A DNA stretch of 64,000 nt from Arachidicoccus soli (GCF_003600625.1 NZ_CP032489.1:868001-932000), one strand, 5' to 3'. Shown: positions 54,384-63,400, counted from the first letter of the stretch. Program-made: numbers and translations. The notes: generated from the letters alone by a model not told the origin.

Positions 54384-54621
54384 TTATATTCGTTGTACGA
54401 TTCTTTAATATATTGTATAGTTCAACTTAAGGGGAATCTACTGTTTTACTTTCATTGTCGATGAATATTGCTGAAGTAAAACCCCCAAGTTTGCTATACA
54501 AATATTATTTATGCTAAATGAAAATATTTGATTGTAAGCAATTGATTATAAATTAATTGTTTATGGATAATACAATATATAGATTTTCTAAAGATGTAGT
54601 GCTGAGGCTTACAGATAAGTT

Positions 54622-54824
54622 GTAAAGTCATATGGAATTGCCGTAAAGTAATATGGAAATGCGGCAAAGTAATAAGGAATTGCCGTAAAGTAATATGGAA
54701 ACGCGTCAAAGTAATATGGAATTGCCGTAAAGTAATAAGGAAATGCGGCAAAGTAATGTGGAAATGTCACAAAGTAATAAGGAAACGCAGCAAAGTAATA
54801 TGGAAATGCCGTAAAGTAATATGG
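54622..54824. repeat. 21-bp tandem repeat, about 9.7 units
   Basis: Units start at 54622, 54643, 54664 and so on to 54811, each of the form G(T/C)AAAGTAATATGGAAATGC plus one or two bases. The AAAGTAAT core and GGAA are almost invariant; other positions vary in alternation (ATGG/AAGG, ATTG/AATG/AACG). Period 21 = 7 codons, so three of the six frames stay open; the plus-strand frame reads KVIWKCG-like heptads but has no start codon. It lies 150 nt before the FN3 gene. Confidence 0.85.
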
Positions 54825-54974
54825 TTTTATCACTAAATAAATTGGTTGTAAAGAGAAACTTTCAAGTCTTAAAAAGAAAGAATATTGTTTTCATACAAAA
54901 TATTTTGAAGGAAGAAATTTATGTAAAGGCTTTTGAATTATTCATTTATTTTCTCACCATTAAATATTTTAATT

Positions 54975-55583
54975 ATGACAAAAATCCGAACAAACTTCTC
55001 TAAGTTAACTGATGAAACGTTGGTTGTAGATGCACAACACATCGTAGACAGTATGACCGACAATGCGGCTTTTGCCACGCCTAAGCCCACATTGGAAGAA
55101 GTACAAACGGCACTTACGACCTACACCACAGCGCTTGCGGTGGCGGTAGATGGTGGAGCAATTGCCATCGCCAACAAAAATGCCGCGAAAATGGCCTTGG
55201 AGCAATTGCTCAGCAATTTGGGCGTGTATGTACAGTTTACCGCTTTGGGCGACGACCAAGCATTAATGAGCTCCGGTTTTCCATTGCGAAAAACCCCGGC
55301 ACCGGTAGGTAAGTTACCCGTTGGCGAAACGGTAATAGCTGTCTCCAATTATATTGGAGAGGTAAGTCTATCGGTAAATACCATTAAGGGTGCAAGCAGC
55401 TACATGTGGCAGTACCAAAAAACGGATGCTACCGATGGTATTTGGCACTCGCTTCCGGTAACCAAGACGCACACTACCATTTCGGGACTAGAGAGCGCCA
55501 CCGAATACAGCTTTAAAGTAGCCGGTGTGGGTGCCAACCCCTCGCTTAACTACAGCAAGGTAGTGAAGTGCGTGATTATCTAA
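54975..55583 (+). CDS. FN3-domain protein of the Bacteroidota surface-type family
   Basis: A 202-aa protein from ATG 54975 (MTKIRTNFSKLTDETLVVDA); the upstream frame to 54933 adds hydrophobic residues that do not look conserved. The N-terminal half is helical (SMTDNAAFATPKPTLEEVQT), the middle has LSSGFPLRKTPAPVGK-like text, and the C-terminal half is a fibronectin type III domain: IKGASSYMWQYQKTDATDG, TTISGLESATEYSFKVAGVG. No signal peptide is visible. Such proteins are common in Bacteroidota; the role is unknown. Its base composition is richer in G+C than its surroundings. Confidence 0.85.
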   Translation: MTKIRTNFSKLTDETLVVDAQHIVDSMTDNAAFATPKPTLEEVQTALTTYTTALAVAVDGGAIAIANKNAAKMALEQLLSNLGVYVQFTALGDDQALMSSGFPLRKTPAPVGKLPVGETVIAVSNYIGEVSLSVNTIKGASSYMWQYQKTDATDGIWHSLPVTKTHTTISGLESATEYSFKVAGVGANPSLNYSKVVKCVII

Positions 55584-55586
55584 GAC

Positions 55587-55776
55587 ACTACAATGTATAT
55601 TGTAGTACAACATTGCGCTCCTTGGAGCGCCATCTTAAGCGGTAAAATACCGTAGGTTGCCTCCATAAAAATGGCAACTCATCCATTGCTCGCCCGTGAA
55701 AGCTAAATGCTCGCGGGCTCTTTTATGCACACCCTTGCTTCTATGTATTTTGTATTTACTGCGCAAATACAGTAAA
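55587..55776. other. Chain of small hairpins downstream of the FN3 gene
   Basis: Several separate inverted repeats in series: ACTACAAT-GTAT-ATTGTAGT (55587-55606), GCGCTCC-TT-GGAGCGC (55615-55630), GGTA-AAA-TACC (55641-55651), GTTGCC...GGCAAC (55656-55678) and TTTACTG...CAGTAAA (55755-55776). A weaker CCCG...CGGG pair lies near 55690-55718. Only the first two are strong alone; neither has a T run, so they are not standard terminators. The region 55777-55937 shows nothing more. Confidence 0.55.
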
Positions 55777-55937
55777 AATAAATGCAAAATGCGTATACAG
55801 CCTACACCACTATAATTACTCATAATCAATACGCTATATATTTGGAATCAAAATTAAAAATATGTTAACTTGCGTTTATAAATAAGTTACAAGCAACCCT
55901 AACAGACCGACAGTGCTAACATAAACCGACAGAAAAA

Positions 55938-56084
55938 CAGTGGACAAAATGCCAACCCTTCGCAAAATTAAAAGAGCTGCAAGCCGACACACAAGCCAAC
56001 GCTTTTGCAGCACATTTAATTTTGCCCAACCGCACCCAAAGCCCACCCACCACCCGACCAATGGACAAGTGACATTTTGGACTG
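55938..56084. repeat. Long imperfect palindrome upstream of hsdR
   Basis: Core arms GCAAAATTAAA (55962-55972) and CTGCAA (55977-55982) pair with TTGCAG (56005-56010) and TTTAATTTTGC (56015-56025), with a symmetric 4-nt internal mismatch. Outer arms CAGTGGACAAAATG (55938-55951) and CATTTTGGACTG (56073-56084) pair with a small bulge. The total is about 147 bp. A minus-strand reading frame passing through it is not a gene. Confidence 0.7.
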
Positions 56085-56155
56085 CATTATAAAGGACAAA
56101 CGGTTCAAAAAAATTACCTTTACCGACTAAAAACGAAATAAGAATTTTTATATAA

Positions 56156-58690
56156 ATGTCAAAAGAAGCAAAAGCAAGAATTAAGATAAACAAACTGCTG
56201 GAAGAAGCGGGTTGGCGTTTCTTTGACAATGACGAAGGGAACGCAAACATTGTATTAGAGAATAACGCTAAACTCACTCAGATAAAATTAGACGAGTACG
56301 GAGAAGACTTTGAAAAAACTTCAAACGGCTTTATTGATTATCTTTTACTAGATAACAAAGGATTTCCTTTCATTGTGTTGGAAGCAAAAAAGGAAGACAT
56401 AAATCCACTATTTGCAAAGGAACAAGCAAGAAAATATGCACAATCTCAAAATTGCAGGTTCATAATTCTATCAAACGGAAACTTGCACTATTTCTGGGAT
56501 TTGCAAAGAGGAAACCCAAACATCATTTCAAAATTCCCAAGACCTGAAACTGTTATTGGTTACACAGACTTTAAACCTAATGCTGAAACACTAATCAACG
56601 AAACGGTTAATGAAGATTACATTGTAAAAACTCAAAAACCTGATTACGAAAAAGACCCAAGATATATTGACGAAGTTCAACGAGCTACATTCATAGAAGA
56701 AAACAAACTTCGTTTTTTAAGAAAGTACCAAGTAAGAGCAATTGAAAGAATACAAGAAGAAGTAAAAGAAGGCAAAGACCGTTTCTTATTTGAAATGGCA
56801 ACAGGAACGGGAAAAACACTTACTTCTGCGGCTGTTATCAAACTATTTTTGAGAACAGGAAACGCAAGACGAGTTTTGTTTTTGGTTGACCGTTTAGAAT
56901 TGGAAGACCAAGCAGACAAAGCATTTAGAGAATATTTAAAAACAGATTACAAGTGTAGTATTTACAAGGAAAACAGAGATGACTGGCGACAAGCTGAAAT
57001 TGTTGTTTCAACGGTTCAATCATTTTTATTCAAGAACAAATACAAACGAATTTTTCAGCCAACTGATTTTGACCTTGTAATTTCAGACGAAGCACACAGA
57101 AGTATTGGCGGAAACAGCAGAGCTGTTTTTGAATATTTTATTGGCTACAAATTAGGCTTAACAGCTACACCAAAAGATTACTTAAAGAAAATCGACACCG
57201 ATACTTTAAGTGAAAAAGACCCGAGAGAATTGGAAAGAAGAATGTTGCTTGATACTTACACAACCTTCGGTTGTGAAGATGGAAAGCCTACTTACCAATA
57301 CAGTCTTTTACACGGTGTTCGTGATGGTTTTTTGGTAAATCCGTCCGTTGTTGATGCAAGAACAGAAATTACAACTCAATTGCTGAATGACGAAGGTTAT
57401 ACAGTCCAAATGACCGATGAAGATGGAGAAGAAACTTCTACAACATTTTCGCAAAGAGATTTTGAAAAGAAACTTTTTTCAGAAAACACAAACCGTATTT
57501 TCTGCAAGACATTTTTAGATAACGCTTTTGTTGACCCAATTTCAAAAGAAATTGGTAAAACCATTGTATTCTGCGTAAGTCAAAACCATGCTGCAAAAAT
57601 TACTCAAATTCTAAATGAGTTTGCCGACCAAAAATTCCCAGGCAAATATCAATCTGACTTTGCAATGCAGGTTACATCATGGATACCTGATGCACAACAG
57701 CACACGATTAATTTCACAAACAATCGTTTAGGTGGCAAAGGCAATTTCTTTGATTTGTACCAAACGAGTAAGACAAGGGTTTGCGTAACGGTTGGAATGA
57801 TGACAACAGGTTATGACTGTCCTGACTTATTGAATGTTTGTTTGATGCGACCAATTTTCTCACCGACAGACTTTATTCAGATTAAGGGCAGAGGAACAAG
57901 AAAATGCAACTTCGCAAACAAGGAAGTTCTCAAAGACAAATCCTTAATTGAAAATATTGCACCCGAACTTTTACAAAAATCAAAGTTCAAACTTTTTGAC
58001 TTCTTCGCTAACTGTGAATTCTTTGAAGAAAAATTCAACTATGATGAAGTTATAAAGTTGCCACCTAAAGGTTCAAGCACCGATGGAACAGGCGGTGGCG
58101 GTTACACAACACCTGATGATTACGATAGCACCAATCCCGACCCATTAAAGTCCATGACTGTAAATGATGTTGGAGTTGAGGGAATGAAAATTGACCGGAT
58201 GTATTTTGAAAAGTTTGAGGATGTTGTTAAAGAAGATGCTCAAATCAAAGAAATGGTTCAGCAAAAAGATTTTGATGCAATTGAACAATATATTTTGAGC
58301 TACATTTTTGAAAAGCCCAACGAGTATTACAACATAAACAAATTACGAAATGCAATGAAAATAGACCGAAGACTTTCACTTCGGGAAATCATTGAGAAGA
58401 TATTCGGTTTCATTCCTTACTTCAAAAGCAAAGATGAATTGTTAGAAGATGAATTTGAAAAATTTGATAGTCGCTATTTGCCAGCAGATGAATATTTCTC
58501 TTTTGCCAAAGACTATTTTAAAAGCTACATAACCGACACAGAGTTCAGAGATATAATTGAAAATAAAAAGTATGCATTATTAAATACAAATCCAAACGGT
58601 GATGTGTTTAGGAAGTTGCCGCCAGAACTTCGTTTTGCAATTCCTGAATACATAAAAGATAATGTTTCACTTAACAAATTTGTAGCTTAA
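56156..58690 (+). CDS. hsdR: Type I restriction enzyme, R subunit (EcoEI-like)
   Basis: HsdR is the motor and nuclease of type I restriction. The 844-aa protein has an N-terminal PD-(D/E)XK-type nuclease (DYLLLDNKGFPFIVLEAKK, with EAK near residue 77), Walker A ATGTGKTLTSAAVI near residue 216, ISDEAHRSIGG (DEAH) near residue 310, TATPKDY, and the C-terminal SF2 half with GRGTRK. It is shorter than EcoKI HsdR (about 1170 aa) but usual for the DEAD/EcoEI_R_C group. It is followed by hsdM-S after one nt. Codon and base use differ from the core genes to the left. Confidence 0.93.
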   Translation: MSKEAKARIKINKLLEEAGWRFFDNDEGNANIVLENNAKLTQIKLDEYGEDFEKTSNGFIDYLLLDNKGFPFIVLEAKKEDINPLFAKEQARKYAQSQNCRFIILSNGNLHYFWDLQRGNPNIISKFPRPETVIGYTDFKPNAETLINETVNEDYIVKTQKPDYEKDPRYIDEVQRATFIEENKLRFLRKYQVRAIERIQEEVKEGKDRFLFEMATGTGKTLTSAAVIKLFLRTGNARRVLFLVDRLELEDQADKAFREYLKTDYKCSIYKENRDDWRQAEIVVSTVQSFLFKNKYKRIFQPTDFDLVISDEAHRSIGGNSRAVFEYFIGYKLGLTATPKDYLKKIDTDTLSEKDPRELERRMLLDTYTTFGCEDGKPTYQYSLLHGVRDGFLVNPSVVDARTEITTQLLNDEGYTVQMTDEDGEETSTTFSQRDFEKKLFSENTNRIFCKTFLDNAFVDPISKEIGKTIVFCVSQNHAAKITQILNEFADQKFPGKYQSDFAMQVTSWIPDAQQHTINFTNNRLGGKGNFFDLYQTSKTRVCVTVGMMTTGYDCPDLLNVCLMRPIFSPTDFIQIKGRGTRKCNFANKEVLKDKSLIENIAPELLQKSKFKLFDFFANCEFFEEKFNYDEVIKLPPKGSSTDGTGGGGYTTPDDYDSTNPDPLKSMTVNDVGVEGMKIDRMYFEKFEDVVKEDAQIKEMVQQKDFDAIEQYILSYIFEKPNEYYNINKLRNAMKIDRRLSLREIIEKIFGFIPYFKSKDELLEDEFEKFDSRYLPADEYFSFAKDYFKSYITDTEFRDIIENKKYALLNTNPNGDVFRKLPPELRFAIPEYIKDNVSLNKFVA

Positions 58691-58691
58691 A

Positions 58692-61139
58692 ATGTTAGAC
58701 CAAGATACTAAAAGAAGAATAGATACTGCCCGTGATATATTGGTAGGTAAGCTACCAAATCCGCAAGCACAAGTGGAACAAATAACCATTGCCATGATTT
58801 ACAAATTCATGGACGATATGGACAAAGAAGCAATGGAATTTGGTGGTGAAGCCACCTTTTTTACAGGAGAGTTTGAAAAATACAGTTGGACAAAAATATT
58901 TGACCCAAAACTTGGTGGCTTTGAAATGTTGGCTTTGTATGGCGAAGCCATAGTAAAGCTCAATCAAAACCCAAGCATTCCGCAACTGTTCCGTGATATT
59001 TTCAAAAATGCTTTTCTACCATACCGTGACCCTGAAACCCTAAAAATGTTTCTGAAAATCATCAATGAATTTCATTACGACCATAGCGAAAAATTAGGTG
59101 ATGCTTTTGAATATCTATTATCCGTTTTAGGAAGTCAAGGAGATGCAGGACAATTCCGAACACCGAGACACATCATTGATTTTATGGTTGCCATCATGCA
59201 ACCCAAAAAAGAAGAAAGTATTTGCGACCCTGCTTGTGGTACAGCAGGATTTTTAATTTCTTCTTACAAACATATTTTAAGCGAAAACACCAAGAAGAAC
59301 AAAGGCGATTTATTAACGCCTGACGACAGAAAAAAGTTAATCAACAATTTTGTTGGTTATGATATTTCGGCTGAAATGGTTCGTTTGAGTTTAGTGAACT
59401 TGTATCTACATGGCTTTACTACACCGAAAATATTTGAATACGATACTCTAACGAGTGAAGACCGTTGGGGCGATTACTTTGATATTATCCTTGCCAATCC
59501 ACCATTCATGACACCAAAAGGTGGAATTAGACCACACAAAAAATTTGCTATGCAAGCAAATCGAAGTGAAGTTCTTTTTGTGGATTACATTATGGAGCAT
59601 ATAAACCCAACCACAGGAAGGGCGGCAATTATTGTACCCGAAGGAATTATTTTTCAAAGTGCAACCGCATATAAAGCGTTGCGAAAATTATTAGTGGACA
59701 AAAACTTTTTGTATGGAGTTATTAGTTTACCAGCAGGTATTTTTCAACCTTACAGCGGTGTAAAAACATCAATATTGTTGTTGGATAAAAGTCTTGCGAA
59801 GAAAACGGATAAAATGCTTTTTGTTAAATTAGAAAATGATGGCTTCGGTTTAGGAGCGCAACGAAAGGAACTTGCGACAAGCGATTTGCCCGATGCTGTA
59901 AACTTCATAAAACAATATAATACAGCATTAAGAAATGATGATTTTTCAACTGTTGATCTCGAAAATTTACCATTGAGTTCATTAATAATTGAAAAGAGTA
60001 AAATTTCAGATAATGAAGATTATATTTTATCGGCAGATAGATATAGAGAAACAATAAAGCAGAATACAAAATGGGAATATGAAAAATTGGGTGATGTGTG
60101 CAAAACGTCATCTGGTGGAACACCATTAAGAAGTCATCCTGAATTTTATGAAAATGGTACAATACCATGGTTAAAAAGTGGTGAAGTTGCACAAGGATAT
60201 ATATATAATTCAGAAGAATTTATTACTGAAGAAGCATTGGCCATGTCATCCGCAAAATTATTTCCAGTAGATACTGTGCTATTGGCTATGTACGGTGCAA
60301 CTGCGGGTCAAGTTGGAATTTTAAAATTTCCTGCATCAACAAATCAAGCAGTATGTGGCATTTTTCCAGGAGATAAATTTATTCCAGAGTTTCTATACCT
60401 TATTCTAAAATCAAAAAAGGAGTATTTAATTAGTCAAAGTAGCGGTGGTGCTCAACCTAATATCTCTCAAGGAATTATTAAAGATTTATTAATCCCTGTT
60501 CCGCCAATTTCAATTCAAAGAGAGATAGTGGCTAAAATAGATGTTTATGATAAAATTATTTCTGGAGCCAAGCAAGTAACCGAAAACTATAAACCTGAAA
60601 TTGACATTAATCCTGAGTGGGAAATGGTCGGCTTAGGTTCGATATGTGAAAATTTTGATAGCCAGAGAAAGCCAGTCACAGCTTCGGATAGAAAAGAAGG
60701 TATCTATCCATATTATGGGGCGTCTGGTATTGTAGATTATGTAGATGATTTTATTTTTGATGATGATTATTTGCTGGTCTCGGAAGATGGAGCAAATTTG
60801 CTTGCAAGGGTTACACCAATTGCATTTCCAATCAGTGGCAAGGTTTGGGTTAATAATCATGCACACATTTTAAAATTTAAAAACAAAACAACACAGTTCT
60901 ACATCGAGATTTTTCTTAATTCTATTGATATTAGCCAATATGTTACAGGTGCAGCACAGCCTAAATTAAATCAACAAAATTTAAATAGGATTTCAGTCCC
61001 CTTACCTACTTTACCTGAACAAGAAATAATAGTCGCATCTATAGAAAAACAGCAACAATTGGTAAATGCGAACAAGGAATTAGTTCAAATATTTGAGCAA
61101 AAAATAAAGGACGAAATAAATAAACTTTGGGCTGAATAA
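58692..61139 (+). CDS. hsdMS: Fused type I methyltransferase/specificity subunit
   Basis: One 815-aa protein combines HsdM and HsdS. Residues ~1-140 are the HsdM N-domain; SAM binding is DPACGTAGFLISSYK near 178 and the catalytic motif is ILANPPFMTPKG near 268. The S part starts near 459 with a first target-recognition domain (WEYEKLGDVCKTSSGGTPLR, then AQPNISQGIIKDLLIPVPP) and a second near 640 (PEWEMVGLGSICENFD, then AQPKLNQQNLNRISVPLPT), linked by conserved helices. Normally M and S are separate genes. With HsdR it should make a modification-restriction system with a bipartite target. It is translationally coupled to both neighbours. Confidence 0.92.
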   Translation: MLDQDTKRRIDTARDILVGKLPNPQAQVEQITIAMIYKFMDDMDKEAMEFGGEATFFTGEFEKYSWTKIFDPKLGGFEMLALYGEAIVKLNQNPSIPQLFRDIFKNAFLPYRDPETLKMFLKIINEFHYDHSEKLGDAFEYLLSVLGSQGDAGQFRTPRHIIDFMVAIMQPKKEESICDPACGTAGFLISSYKHILSENTKKNKGDLLTPDDRKKLINNFVGYDISAEMVRLSLVNLYLHGFTTPKIFEYDTLTSEDRWGDYFDIILANPPFMTPKGGIRPHKKFAMQANRSEVLFVDYIMEHINPTTGRAAIIVPEGIIFQSATAYKALRKLLVDKNFLYGVISLPAGIFQPYSGVKTSILLLDKSLAKKTDKMLFVKLENDGFGLGAQRKELATSDLPDAVNFIKQYNTALRNDDFSTVDLENLPLSSLIIEKSKISDNEDYILSADRYRETIKQNTKWEYEKLGDVCKTSSGGTPLRSHPEFYENGTIPWLKSGEVAQGYIYNSEEFITEEALAMSSAKLFPVDTVLLAMYGATAGQVGILKFPASTNQAVCGIFPGDKFIPEFLYLILKSKKEYLISQSSGGAQPNISQGIIKDLLIPVPPISIQREIVAKIDVYDKIISGAKQVTENYKPEIDINPEWEMVGLGSICENFDSQRKPVTASDRKEGIYPYYGASGIVDYVDDFIFDDDYLLVSEDGANLLARVTPIAFPISGKVWVNNHAHILKFKNKTTQFYIEIFLNSIDISQYVTGAAQPKLNQQNLNRISVPLPTLPEQEIIVASIEKQQQLVNANKELVQIFEQKIKDEINKLWAE

Positions 61140-61864
61140 TGGCAAATGCAAACGAAATATTAGCTTATTTACCCAACTCATTTAAAACAAGAGACGAGCA
61201 AGACTATATCAATTTTCTTTGGGAGAGTTATGAAAGCAATTACAACAATGGAAAATACCCATTTGCTTTTATTGCGTTTCACATGCTTTACATGAGTTTC
61301 GTTTATTTTGAAGTTTGGCAAATCAAAGAAAACAGAACCTCGGATTTTGAAAAAGCATTGTTAGGTTTAAATAATGAAATAGAGCAAACCTTTTTAACAG
61401 CGACAACACCATTTGCTTTTGTAAAATCAAACGAAGCCCCATTTTTCAAATTCCTTAAGCTACTTGGTTGCGACAATGCAAAAATTGGTAATTATAAAAG
61501 AAGTGTGGACGACAGAAATAATTCAGCCCATTCAAATGGAAGAATATTTTTTAACAATCAACCACTAATTGACCAAAAAATAAATGATGTTTTAAGGAAC
61601 GTAGACGATATTCAAACACATTCAAAACTTATTATTGACGAGTGCTTAATAACATTTCTAAAAGACAGTTTTGACCCAGACGCCAGAGAATATTTTGACG
61701 ACAGTGACCAATTAAGAGAAATTTTAATTCACGGTAATTACTTATCACAAAAGGACATTGAACACATGCTGACTTTTGACATTACACAATTATCGACAGA
61801 GACAAATTACACGGAAATGGAAACTTTATTTAACGCATTTACGACAGAATACGCAATACCATAA
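61139..61864 (+). CDS. HEPN-like protein coupled to type I R-M
   Basis: A 241-aa helical protein whose ATG shares one base with the hsdMS stop (TAATG). Not assigned to a named family. It carries R126-N-N-S-A-H131, an exact RNxxxH HEPN RNase motif, inside a predicted helix (SVDDRNNSAHSNGRIF). The N-terminal half is aromatic-rich and helical, as in HEPN bundles. HEPN RNases occur as toxins or as effectors beside restriction systems (PrrC, RloC). No antitoxin-like gene follows directly. The RNase function is inference from one motif and from context. Confidence 0.6.
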   Translation: MANANEILAYLPNSFKTRDEQDYINFLWESYESNYNNGKYPFAFIAFHMLYMSFVYFEVWQIKENRTSDFEKALLGLNNEIEQTFLTATTPFAFVKSNEAPFFKFLKLLGCDNAKIGNYKRSVDDRNNSAHSNGRIFFNNQPLIDQKINDVLRNVDDIQTHSKLIIDECLITFLKDSFDPDAREYFDDSDQLREILIHGNYLSQKDIEHMLTFDITQLSTETNYTEMETLFNAFTTEYAIP

Positions 61865-61920
61865 GCCAACGCACAACGACACGACAAACAATGAACGAAA
61901 CAACCACGACAGACAGAAGG

Positions 61921-62059
61921 GCAGCTTGTAACACGGGTTTGGCAAAAGTGGCGGTTCAGTGCTCCGCAGACACATTTGTGGTTAATCAAAGTTTGGTTCT
62001 CCGCATCAACATTTGTGGTGAAAATCGCCACCTTCGCCAAGCCCGAAAACGTTAACTGC
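61921..62059. repeat. Long imperfect palindrome with internal direct repeat
   Basis: Arms GGGTTTGGCAAAAGTGGCG (61935-61953) and CGCCACCTTCGCCAAGCCC (62026-62044) pair with three mismatches; outer GCAG and CTGC extend the symmetry over 139 bp. The loop contains a direct repeat of about 20 bp, CTCCGCAGACACATTTGTGG (61962-61981) and CTCCGCATCAACATTTGTGG (62000-62019). No coding potential. The 56 nt before it (61865-61920) show nothing else. Confidence 0.7.
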
Positions 62060-62086
62060 ACCATAAAACCGAACAACACATAACGA

Positions 62087-62512
62087 ATGAGTAAAACTTT
62101 AAGACGAATTAAAACGCATAGAAAAGCGAAAAATATAATCAATGGCTTTTACGACAATGACACTCATTGTTTGCTTATTCATTATTCGTGCGAAAGCTTT
62201 TACGACATAAAAGACGGAAAAACACCAAGAATAACTTCTATCGCAGTTAGATATTTAAATACAGCACAAACAAAATCTTTTTCTATCCACAAAGTTGCTG
62301 AATTAAAGCAAATTCCAATCGACCAAATAAATGGAAGTTATGACCAATTGGAAAAAGAAATGCTTAAAGACTTTTACAAATTTATGGAAGAGCATAAAGA
62401 CTATAAATGGATACATTGGAATATGCGTGACATAAATTACGGATTTACTGCCTCGGTTCGTGTCCGCACGAATCGAAACAAAGTTAAAGTCCCAACTGGA
62501 GCAATAATGTAG
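62087..62512 (+). pseudogene. Hypothetical protein gene truncated by a repeat element
   Basis: The frame starts SKTLRRIKTHRKAKNIINGF and reads well to KWIHWNMRDINYGF, then continues about 22 codons (TASVRVRTNRNKVKVPTGAIM) that lie wholly inside a ~208-bp repeat also found at 63401. I infer that the gene once ran on and was cut by insertion of the repeat. The first 120 residues could still form a protein. The family is not recognised; the text IHWNMRDINYGF looks like a conserved core of a longer protein. Confidence 0.55.
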
Positions 62513-62654
62513 CGTGGAAATATGCGTGGGCTTCTTGTTCCAAATAAATATCTTTGAAATAAAATAAAACAATTATAGCCGGAATTGAGAATAATATAAT
62601 CGGACACAAGAAGCTTGTGCGCAAAGGCAATGCTTCATTCTTGCGCCAGGTAGG
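62446..62654. repeat. ~208-bp direct repeat, copy A
   Basis: Begins TACTGCCTCGGTTCGTGTCC and ends TTGCGCCAGGTAGG. It holds inverted arms GCTTCTTGTTCC with GGACACAAGAAGC and a small TTCGTG/CACGAA hairpin near the start. It overlaps the 3' end of the preceding frame. It is about 90% identical to copy B by eye, with several differences that keep the pairing. Confidence 0.85.
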
Positions 62655-62679
62655 AGGTTGTGCGTAATACAATTTGAAT

Positions 62680-63360
62680 ATGAGCGATATTAATAAAACA
62701 TCAAAAGGCGACATTTTATATGCTGTAGTTAAGGCAGGACTTGGCAGTATTCCTGTACTTGGTTCTGCTGCGACAGAATTATTTGGTTTGGTAGTTACTC
62801 CTCCACTTGACAAAAGAAGACAAGAATGGATGAACGAAGTTGCTGAGAAAATAAAATCTTTAGAAGAATCTAATAAAGTTGACTTCTCAAGCTTATCACA
62901 AAACGAGCAATTTATAGACACAATAATTCAAGCAACGAGCATTGCAATTAAAACAAGCGAACATGAGAAAATAGTTGCTTTAAAAAATGCTGTGACAAAT
63001 ATCGCACTTAACGAGGCACCTGAAAAAACGAAAAGTCAAATCTTTTTAAATTTGGTTGACTCATTCACTGTTTGGCATCTTACAATATTGACCTTTTTTG
63101 ATAATCCGAGAACTTGGTTTCAAAAAGCTGGACAGACACCGCCTAATTTAATGATGGGAAGTATGTTTAGCGTTCTCAAAACTGCATACCCGACACTGGC
63201 AGGACAAGACGAGTTAATTGATTTAATTTGGAACGACTTGCATAATGCAGGACTTCACAATACCAGCGGTCTGAAAACAATGATGTCAGGGGATGGCACT
63301 TTAGCAGAAAAAACCACACAACTGGGTAAAGAGTTTATAAAATTTATCTCAGAAAGTTGA
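62680..63360 (+). CDS. Hypothetical protein with hydrophobic N-terminal segment
   Basis: A 226-aa protein from ATG 62680 (MSDINKTSKGDILYAVVKAG); TTG 62674 would add two residues. The N-terminal hydrophobic stretch AGLGSIPVLGSAATELFGLV, followed by TPPLDKRRQEWMNEVAEKI, gives a membrane-associated helix and a charged helix. The remaining part is helical with no known motif. Not recognised; the N-terminal pattern reminds me of small membrane-linked proteins found in defence islands, but I cannot name a family. It lies between the two copies of the 208-bp repeat. Confidence 0.7.
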   Translation: MSDINKTSKGDILYAVVKAGLGSIPVLGSAATELFGLVVTPPLDKRRQEWMNEVAEKIKSLEESNKVDFSSLSQNEQFIDTIIQATSIAIKTSEHEKIVALKNAVTNIALNEAPEKTKSQIFLNLVDSFTVWHLTILTFFDNPRTWFQKAGQTPPNLMMGSMFSVLKTAYPTLAGQDELIDLIWNDLHNAGLHNTSGLKTMMSGDGTLAEKTTQLGKEFIKFISES

Positions 63361-63400
63361 TACTGGATTTTGAAGTACTACGCACAATAACTAAACTTTC

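Noticed and set aside
54622..54824. Tandem array as a CRISPR
   Set aside because: Units are directly adjacent with no variable spacers, and no cas genes are near.
54609..54833. Minus-strand frame with repeated YYFTAFP heptads
   Set aside because: It exists only because the 21-bp tandem repeat keeps the frame open; it has no other protein-like content.
54821..55003. 60-aa plus-strand frame before the FN3 gene
   Set aside because: Overlaps the FN3 start in another frame and is Lys/Ile/Asn-rich filler.
55876..56277. 133-aa minus-strand frame
   Set aside because: It runs through the palindrome upstream of hsdR and into the hsdR start on the other strand; no protein-like pattern.
61921..62059. 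Classical integron attC site
   Set aside because: The GTTRRRY and RYYYAAC cores are not present at the ends and no integrase gene is seen.
61807..62142. 111-aa minus-strand frame
   Set aside because: It lies across the 139-bp palindrome and is explained by its composition.
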